NCBI RefSeq assembly: GCF_030014955.1
Contig: NZ_JAGRPV010000001.1
Coordinates: 5,394,001-5,458,000, forward strand
Reading direction: 5' to 3'
Origin: Cohnella hashimotonis
GTDB lineage: Bacteria; Bacillota; Bacilli; Paenibacillales; Paenibacillaceae
Length of the DNA: 64,000 nt
The notes under the pieces are model-generated. The model was not told where the DNA came from. It saw only the letters and a program-made list of their open reading frames with translations, and made no database searches. Made by a program: the position numbers and the translations under genes. Shown one piece after another: positions 52,300-64,000 of the stretch. Each line of letters starts with the position of its first letter. Positions within the stretch are counted from its first letter, which is position 1.

Positions 52300-53163
52300 A
52301 TGACGACGATTATGAAAGCCAAGGAAGCGGCGGAACGAATCTACGACCACGTCCGCTCGCGCGCGCAGGCGCTCAAGGAATCCGGCACGCAGCCGCAGCT
52401 GGCCGTTATTCTGGTTGAAGGAGATCCGGCTTCCGCTTACTATGCGCAAGCCAAACGCAAAATCGCGGACCGGCTCGGCGTCGCCTACCGACTTCACGAG
52501 CTCCCGGCCAGCGCGACCGAAGCGTCCCTCCTGCAGCTGATCGCCGAGTGCAATGCGGATCCCGCCATTCACGGCATCCTGCTGGAGCTGCCGCTGCCCG
52601 CCCGTTTGTCCGCGCGCCGCATCGAGCGGGCCATCGCGCCGGCCAAAGACGTCGATGGCGTCACACCCGCCAACAAGCTCGCCGTCGTCACGGGCGAAGC
52701 CGGCCTCTACCCGGCCACGCCGCAAGCTTGCATCGCGCTCGTCAAGCATTACGGCTACGCGCTCGAAGGCGCCGACGTCACGCTGGTGGGACGCGGCCAG
52801 ACCGTCGGGCTGCCGCTCTTCCATCTGCTGCAGCGGGAGCAAGCGACCGTCACCGTCTGCCACTCCCGCACGCCGGATATCGCGGCGCACCTCTCGCGTG
52901 CGGCGTTCGCCTTCGTCGCCGTCGGCCGCCCGGATACGGTGACCCCCGGCATGGTCCATCCCGGCCTCGTTCTGGTCGATGCCGGCATCAACGAGCTCGC
53001 GGACGGCAGCATCGCCGGCGATGTGGCCGCAGGCGCGGGCGATCGCGCCGCAGCCTATTCGCCTGTGCCCGGCGGCGTAGGTACGTTGACGACCGCGATC
53101 GTGTTCAGGAACTTGATGGATGCGATCGATTGGCAGCAGCAAAAGGAGGCGATCGGCGAATGA
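52300..53163 (+). CDS. folD: Bifunctional methylene-THF dehydrogenase/methenyl-THF cyclohydrolase
   Basis: A 287-aa folate enzyme interconverting 5,10-methylene-, methenyl- and 10-formyl-THF. The catalytic Lys is in YYAQAKRK. Further motifs are GILLELPLP, KDVDGVTPAN, the Rossmann turn VGRGQTVGLP, and SPVPGGVGTLTTA. Several positions deviate from typical FolD: the PCTP motif reads PATP, and GRS reads GRG. AAAGGAGG lies 8 nt before the ATG. It is under the ZTP riboswitch and overlaps the next gene (ATGA). Low purine one-carbon supply should induce it. Confidence 0.93.
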   Translation: MTTIMKAKEAAERIYDHVRSRAQALKESGTQPQLAVILVEGDPASAYYAQAKRKIADRLGVAYRLHELPASATEASLLQLIAECNADPAIHGILLELPLPARLSARRIERAIAPAKDVDGVTPANKLAVVTGEAGLYPATPQACIALVKHYGYALEGADVTLVGRGQTVGLPLFHLLQREQATVTVCHSRTPDIAAHLSRAAFAFVAVGRPDTVTPGMVHPGLVLVDAGINELADGSIAGDVAAGAGDRAAAYSPVPGGVGTLTTAIVFRNLMDAIDWQQQKEAIGE

Positions 53164-53795
53164 GCGACATCTCGTGGGATCAATCGATTCGGAGCTTCAT
53201 CGGACGAGCGGGCAGCGCAGACCCGACGCCCGGCGGCGGCAGCGTAGCCGCAGTGGTTGGCGCGCTGGGGGCCGCGATGACATCGATGGTCGGCCGGCTG
53301 TCGCAAGGCGACAAGTTCACGGCGATCCGGCCGCAGATCGAAGAGACGCTCGCGGAGATGAGCCGCCTGAGCGCCGAATGCGAGACGTTGATGCATGCGG
53401 ATATCGCGTCGTTCGACCGGTACATGAGCGCGCTGCGGCTGCCGAAGGCGACCGAAGAGGAAAAAGCGCAGCGCCGGGCGGCGCTGCGCGAAGCCGCCGT
53501 CCAAGCGACCGCGGTGCCCCTCCGTCTCATGGATCAATGCCGGGAAGGCTTGAGCCATACGCTGCGGATCGCAGAAGGCGCCAATAAAAACGTCTTGTCC
53601 GACCTGGCGATCGCCGCAATTCTGCTGGAGGCCGCGGCGCGGTCCGCCCTGCTCACCGCGGAGATTAACTTCGGTTCGCTTCAGGACGCAAAGCTGGAAG
53701 CGGCATATGCCGAACAGGCGGCCGATCTGATGCGTCTCATCGCGGACATGGCGCGAGAAGCGCAGGACATCGCCCGCCGCAGGATGCTTGAGTGA
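53160..53795 (+). CDS. Cyclodeaminase/methenyl-THF cyclohydrolase family protein
   Basis: A 211-aa helical protein of the FTCD_C/FchA family. ADPTPGGGSVAAVVGALG is the Gly-rich folate site, followed by long amphipathic helices (SAECETLMHADIASFDRYMSAL). Members act as formiminotetrahydrofolate cyclodeaminase or methenyl-THF cyclohydrolase. ATG 53160 overlaps the folD stop as ATGA, with AAGGAGG 10 nt upstream; the much longer frame from 52548 is antiphase with folD. As the second gene of a ZTP-controlled operon with FolD it probably provides 10-formyl-THF. Confidence 0.9.
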   Translation: MSDISWDQSIRSFIGRAGSADPTPGGGSVAAVVGALGAAMTSMVGRLSQGDKFTAIRPQIEETLAEMSRLSAECETLMHADIASFDRYMSALRLPKATEEEKAQRRAALREAAVQATAVPLRLMDQCREGLSHTLRIAEGANKNVLSDLAIAAILLEAAARSALLTAEINFGSLQDAKLEAAYAEQAADLMRLIADMAREAQDIARRRMLE

Positions 53796-53829
53796 CGGCG
53801 GCGCAAACGTTCATCCGCGCCTCCGGCGT

Positions 53830-55392
53830 TCACGGTCGCCCGCCTTCCTTTGCCCGATCGAACGCCTGCTGATACAACGCTTTCAGCCTGGTCATACTCA
53901 GCTTGTTCAGCCCCTCGATAAAGGCGTCCCACTCGGACATCGGCTTGTAGCCGAGAATAAACTGAGAGACGTTGGCCCCGTAATACTTGTCCAACTGCTC
54001 CAGCGCCGGTCCCGCCCAGGCGACCTCGCTTGCGGTCAGCTTCGGCGCTTCGCCGGCAATGGGAGACGCGTACTTGGCCGCTTCGCGATAGGCATATTGC
54101 TCGCCGGCCCTGCTAAGCGACATGAGCGAGCGATAATCGAAGCGGCCGTACGTGCCCGCCGTCATAATGCCGGCTTCCTTGCGCAGGTCGTTGGGCTCCT
54201 TGAACAGCGGCAGCAGCCGGCGTATGCCTTCCTTTATCTCGTAAGTCTCGCCTTCCTTGCCCCAGCTCATCAGGTCCATGCCCTCGTCCGAGTACAAAAA
54301 ATCCAGATAGCGCAGCGCCGTATTCAGACGGTCCGTTTTGGCGGAGATCGCGAAGCCGAGCGGCTCGTAGTCTTTTCTCGGCAGATAGGCGAAGCCTTCC
54401 AGCCCGCTTGGCGGCGCCATGAACGTCAGATGCTCGCCCGCGTTCAACTGCGCGTTCATAATCTCGATCTGGCCGATGTACTGGACGGTAATGAACGATT
54501 GATTCGTCGTCATGAACTGCGTCCAGGCCTTGTAATCCATCGAGAGCCAATCCGGAGGCATGAGTCCTTCTTTGTAGAACTTCCTTAAGTATACGATCAT
54601 CGTTTTAAAATTCGGATCGGTCGGGCCGTATTTGACCTCGCCCGTCTCGGGGTCCTGATAGAACGAAGGGGAAAGGCCGAACGCGGGACCGAACGTGGCC
54701 AGCGTGCCGAGCCCATGCCTGAAGACGAACGGGTAGCTGTCGGGATAGAGCCGTTTCAGTTTCTTGGCGGCCTCATAGAGCTCGTCCCATGTGGCAGGCG
54801 GCCTCAGTCCGTGCTTGTCGAAAATGTCGTCCCTGTAAAACCACACGATCTGGTTGCCCGCGCCCGCGCCGTCGCTGAGCAGCTGGTACATCTCGCCGCC
54901 CGGCGAAGTCATGCGCGCGGCGACATCGGGCCTGGATGCGAGAAACGCCTGGACATGGGGCATTCGGTCCAAGTAACCGGAGAGGTCCAGAAAAGCGCCA
55001 CGCGAGCCGTACTTCTGGGCGTCGGCCGGATATAGCGTGAACAGATCCGGCATGTCGCCCGACGCGATCGCCAGCGCCATCGATTCAGGCCCCGTCTGCG
55101 TCTCCTGCTCGACCGCGATGTTCGTCGCCTCGCGTACCCACCGCCATACGGGCCATTCGGACCGCGCCGGCCAGGCTTGCGATTCTTCCGTCAGCATCGT
55201 GAGCGGCGCTGCGGTCGATGCGGATACGGATGCGGACTGCGCGCCCGCCTTGGAGGACGCGGTCGAAACCGCCCGATCATTGCCGTCGTCGTCGAAGCAG
55301 CCGGTAAGCGCCGCCAAGACGGCAAGCGTACCGAGAACGGCGAGCGCCATCCGCGCGGCAGCCCTGGATATTCGTTTCCTGCGCTCGATCAA
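53830..55392 (-). CDS. Extracellular solute-binding lipoprotein (sugar ABC type)
   Basis: A 520-aa exported binding protein. A basic N-terminus (IERRKRISRAAARM) precedes the hydrophobic core and lipobox ALTGC, then a Ser/Ala-rich tether. The mature domain has ASGDMPDLFTLYPAD, FYRDDIFDKHGLRPPATWDELYEAA and GFAISAKTDRLNTALRYLDFLYSDEG, typical of LplA/YtcQ-type binding proteins of Paenibacillus. TTG 55392 is chosen because AAAGGGGG lies 7 nt upstream. It follows the AraC-type sensor gene by 29 nt. No permease genes lie downstream, so it either uses permeases encoded elsewhere or works with the sensor. Confidence 0.88.
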   Translation of the reverse strand: MIERRKRISRAAARMALAVLGTLAVLAALTGCFDDDGNDRAVSTASSKAGAQSASVSASTAAPLTMLTEESQAWPARSEWPVWRWVREATNIAVEQETQTGPESMALAIASGDMPDLFTLYPADAQKYGSRGAFLDLSGYLDRMPHVQAFLASRPDVAARMTSPGGEMYQLLSDGAGAGNQIVWFYRDDIFDKHGLRPPATWDELYEAAKKLKRLYPDSYPFVFRHGLGTLATFGPAFGLSPSFYQDPETGEVKYGPTDPNFKTMIVYLRKFYKEGLMPPDWLSMDYKAWTQFMTTNQSFITVQYIGQIEIMNAQLNAGEHLTFMAPPSGLEGFAYLPRKDYEPLGFAISAKTDRLNTALRYLDFLYSDEGMDLMSWGKEGETYEIKEGIRRLLPLFKEPNDLRKEAGIMTAGTYGRFDYRSLMSLSRAGEQYAYREAAKYASPIAGEAPKLTASEVAWAGPALEQLDKYYGANVSQFILGYKPMSEWDAFIEGLNKLSMTRLKALYQQAFDRAKEGGRP

Positions 55393-55421
55393 GCCGGATC
55401 CCCCTTTCCCCGCTGCTTTTC

Positions 55422-57629
55422 TCAAGAGATATCTTGCCGCTTCCGGTACTCGCTCGGCGTCATGCCCGTGAACTTCTTGAACATCCGATTGAAGGACGTG
55501 ATGTTCTGGTAGCCGACCGCCTTCGCCACGTCGTTGATCTTGGCGCGGTTGTCGGACAGCAGCTCCTTCGCCCGGGCGACGCGCGTCTCGTTGATGTAGT
55601 CGACGATATTGACGCCCGTTTTTCCCTTAAAATAAGTGGATAGATAGCTGCTGTTCATCTTCAGCTTCTCCGCTAGCGCGTCCAGATAGATGGCCTCCGA
55701 CAAATGCGCGTTCACGTAGTCGATGACGAAGTCCGTGACCGGATGCTTCTCTTCTTTCTTCGCCTTAAAGGCTTCGGCCGCCTCCGTCACCAGGTCCTCC
55801 AGCAGCCGCTCCAGCTCGGCCGCGGTCTCGCACCTCGCGAGCTGCGCTTCGGTATGCGCGAGAATGGACGTCAGCCGGTGCGGATCGGTCGGGGATTGGA
55901 CGGCGGCGACGCGAATCTTGCTGACCGTCGATTCCGCAAACCGCAGCAGCGCGGACGCCGGCAATGTCCCGGTCTCCCGCCGGTCGAACATTCGCTGCAC
56001 GATCGCCGCGGCTCGCTGCGCATTTCCTTCCTTCAACTGAACGAGGAACTCCTTGTCCTCATCCGGCGGCAGCTCGAAGGGCGGCTGCGCCGGCGCGGGC
56101 TCGGCGATAATCTGCGTCTCGTCGGTCAGCCGCCGATCCTTGACGAGCCGCTGCGCCTCCTCGTAGGCGGACGTCAGCTCGTCCGAGGAGCGATGGACCG
56201 GCGTCACGGCGATCGTCACGACGCCATACGCCTTGTCATGGTCGAACACGTCCTTCATGCGCTTTAACAGACCGTCCAGGTCGGCCGTCCGGTCGGTCGG
56301 CACGAGACTCAGAATCTGATTGCGCTCGATCTGGAACGTCTGCGCATCGGGAAACTCCGGCTGCAGATGGGCGTCGATATAAGCTTTCAGATAGTAGAGC
56401 CACTTGTCGATCGGCTCGACATCGCCCGATTCGCGGCGCCGGAGCTGGACCTGGTACAGAATAAAAACGAACGGCTTGTCCGAAAAGGATAGGCTCGCGC
56501 CGTCCGCCTCGCGGCTCCGAATCGCCTTCAGCCGGTTGACGAAGCCGACCTGCCGGCGCAGCTCCCGGCTCCCGCGGAGCTCGTCGTCGATCAGGTTGAA
56601 CTCCCGGATGCCGGGCCGGTTCGGCATCGCTTCGTTCATCGAGCGCAGCGATTCGATCACGCGCTTCAGCGGATTGTTGATGCGGACGGCGAACATGACC
56701 GCGATCAATATGCTGAGCAGCACGGCGGCGGCAAGAATGGCGATCAGCGTCGCGCTCAGCCGCGATTGATAGGCGATCTGCCGGGCCGGAACCCGGTACG
56801 CATAGCTGTAACCGGTCGCGGTACCTTTGCGGATAAAATAATAATCGTCGCCGCGAACGAATCGGTTCTTTCCCGGCTTCGTCAGTTCGGCATAGCTCAG
56901 GAACGGCTTCTCTCCTTCCCTGCGGTAGAGGACGCGCCCGTCTTTGTCGTAGACGACGAAATCGTCGTATTTGCTTTGCTGGAATGCGTCGTACATTTTC
57001 CCGGCGTTAAGGAACACGACCATGTACGATTCCGCGCTGCCGTCGTATTTGAACACGACCGGAATCAAGTCTGCGATCGGCTCGGAGCTGCCTCGGAAGA
57101 TGGAATTATAAAAAGGGGCCGCAGGGAACACTCGGTAGGTATAGGGTTCGGAAAACTGCGCGGTCCAAAAATCCGGCGGATACGCTTCGCTCGCGTAAAA
57201 CTTGCCGAACATCGCCCGGGCGCTCGTGCTCGTGTTTTTTTCCAGCACCGTCTTGCCTTGGTCGACGATAAAAGCAATGTTGTCGATGAACAAGTAAGGA
57301 TTGGCGACCCAGGTTGAGATATCGTTAACGATCTGCGGGAACTCGTCGTAGCGGGGAGGCGACTGAAGCCGCTGGACTTCTTCGCTGAGGAACAGGTACA
57401 TCTGCTTTTTGACGAGGTCCAGGTGCTTCTCGTAGCCGTTCATCGCGTTGTCCAGCATGAGCGTATTGTAATTGACGATCTCTTGCTTGACGCTGCGCTT
57501 GGATACGGAGATCGCATAGACCGTGAGCGAGACGAGCAGCACGATGATGCACAGGAAGCCGGCGATGAGCCGCATGAACAGCGAATAGGATCTGCGTCTG
57601 AAAAAAAGCAACGGCTGAAGTTGTCTCAT
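55422..57629 (-). CDS. Membrane-bound AraC-family sensor-regulator
   Basis: A 735-aa one-component regulator. TM1 (LFMRLIAGFLCIIVLLVSLTV, near residue 25), a large extracellular Cache-like sensor (about 45-290), TM2 (LIAILAAAVLLSILIAVMF), a cytoplasmic region, and a C-terminal AraC domain (about 640-735: IYLDALAEKLKMNSSYLSTYF and INDVAKAVGYQNITSFNRMF, ending MTPSEYRKR). This layout matches YtdP/YesS-type regulators of polysaccharide-use genes. ATG 57629 is preceded by GGGGG. It is flanked by the giant lyase and the binding lipoprotein, all leftward, and likely controls both. The regulator would have to act on DNA from the membrane. Confidence 0.9.
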   Translation of the reverse strand: MRQLQPLLFFRRRSYSLFMRLIAGFLCIIVLLVSLTVYAISVSKRSVKQEIVNYNTLMLDNAMNGYEKHLDLVKKQMYLFLSEEVQRLQSPPRYDEFPQIVNDISTWVANPYLFIDNIAFIVDQGKTVLEKNTSTSARAMFGKFYASEAYPPDFWTAQFSEPYTYRVFPAAPFYNSIFRGSSEPIADLIPVVFKYDGSAESYMVVFLNAGKMYDAFQQSKYDDFVVYDKDGRVLYRREGEKPFLSYAELTKPGKNRFVRGDDYYFIRKGTATGYSYAYRVPARQIAYQSRLSATLIAILAAAVLLSILIAVMFAVRINNPLKRVIESLRSMNEAMPNRPGIREFNLIDDELRGSRELRRQVGFVNRLKAIRSREADGASLSFSDKPFVFILYQVQLRRRESGDVEPIDKWLYYLKAYIDAHLQPEFPDAQTFQIERNQILSLVPTDRTADLDGLLKRMKDVFDHDKAYGVVTIAVTPVHRSSDELTSAYEEAQRLVKDRRLTDETQIIAEPAPAQPPFELPPDEDKEFLVQLKEGNAQRAAAIVQRMFDRRETGTLPASALLRFAESTVSKIRVAAVQSPTDPHRLTSILAHTEAQLARCETAAELERLLEDLVTEAAEAFKAKKEEKHPVTDFVIDYVNAHLSEAIYLDALAEKLKMNSSYLSTYFKGKTGVNIVDYINETRVARAKELLSDNRAKINDVAKAVGYQNITSFNRMFKKFTGMTPSEYRKRQDIS

Positions 57630-57734
57630 GCGACCCCCAAGCGTGGAAAATAATGTGCTTCGCCGATCGGGCACCTCAATCTTAACAAGGCTATTCGCGC
57701 GTGTAAATCGGAACATCCCGTCCGCGTCAGAAAA

Positions 57735-57768
57735 GCGATCCCCGAATCCGCTTGGATCCGGGGATCGC
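57735..57768 (-). terminator. Terminator of the heparinase-like gene
   Basis: GCGATCCCCG pairs with CGGGGATCGC across a 14-nt loop with extra pairing. The minus-strand tail is TTTTCTG. It lies 27 nt past the stop. Confidence 0.85.
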
Positions 57769-57795
57769 CCTTATCGTGGAACGCCTGGCGCGAAA

Positions 57796-64000
<6,205 letters not shown>

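Noticed and set aside
52548..53159. Upstream part of a 415-aa frame ending in the cyclodeaminase
   Set aside because: This portion is the antiphase reading of folD (Arg/His-rich). The real gene starts at ATG 53160 with AAGGAGG.

Overview
The window looks like chromosome from a high-GC member of the Paenibacillaceae (Cohnella or a GC-rich Paenibacillus). Supporting signs are clean Bacillota Shine-Dalgarno sites (GGAGG type), frequent GTG/TTG starts, U-tailed intrinsic terminators, SLH-anchored exported enzymes, YesM/YesN-type two-component genes, a ComFB gene and a YflT-type general stress gene. No rRNA, tRNA, insertion sequence, phage gene or CRISPR array was seen. The last gene runs off the right edge.

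Layout. 0.4-7.9 kb: a speD unit with two linked small GTPases, comFB, a small Pro/Glu-rich peptide, an NADH oxidase behind three Rex/Fnr-like operators, and a sugar isomerase divergent from an AraC regulator. 8-15.5 kb: housekeeping and stress genes (SEC-C protein, YflT-like protein, zinc alcohol dehydrogenase, a divergent FolC-like ligase, and a TerD-vWA fusion with an AIM24 protein). 15.7-26.2 kb: a three-gene exported unit (PA14-metallophosphatase, SLH protein, GH92 alpha-mannosidase with four CBM6-like modules). 26.5-32.4 kb: a Gln-rich coiled-coil peptide, a nucleotidyltransferase/ATP-grasp fusion, a small exported protein/ApbE/ferric-reductase-like trio whose ApbE carries a 36-bp minisatellite, a 52-bp hairpin repeat array, and a phosphodiester glycosidase.

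32.5-43.8 kb is one polysaccharide-use locus, transcribed leftward: sensor kinase, response regulator, sugar-binding lipoprotein, two ABC permeases and an SLH-anchored PL8 lyase. Its Asn/His/Tyr triad has the same spacing as pneumococcal hyaluronate lyase. 44-53.8 kb holds a DEAD-box helicase, a base-excision glycosylase pair, DUF4385, DUF429 and AAC(3)-like genes, a YjbR-like gene next to a decayed EamA transporter tail, hflX with an apparent attenuator leader, and a ZTP riboswitch controlling folD and a cyclodeaminase gene. 53.8-64 kb holds a solute-binding lipoprotein, a membrane-bound AraC-type sensor and a giant heparinase II/III-like lyase, probably a second glycan locus.

Working together: the exported lyases, mannosidase, phosphatase and phosphodiester glycosidase would depolymerise uronic-acid-containing and mannose-containing glycans at the cell surface. 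ABC binding proteins and permeases would take up the products, and YesMN/AraC-type sensors would induce the genes. The most striking regulatory elements are the hflX leader (promoter, 51-codon ORF, terminator, hflX) and the ZTP riboswitch. The most unusual proteins are the aminoglycoside-nucleotidyltransferase-like/ATP-grasp fusion, the repeat-expanded ApbE and the GTPase pair in which one partner has lost its guanine-specificity motif.
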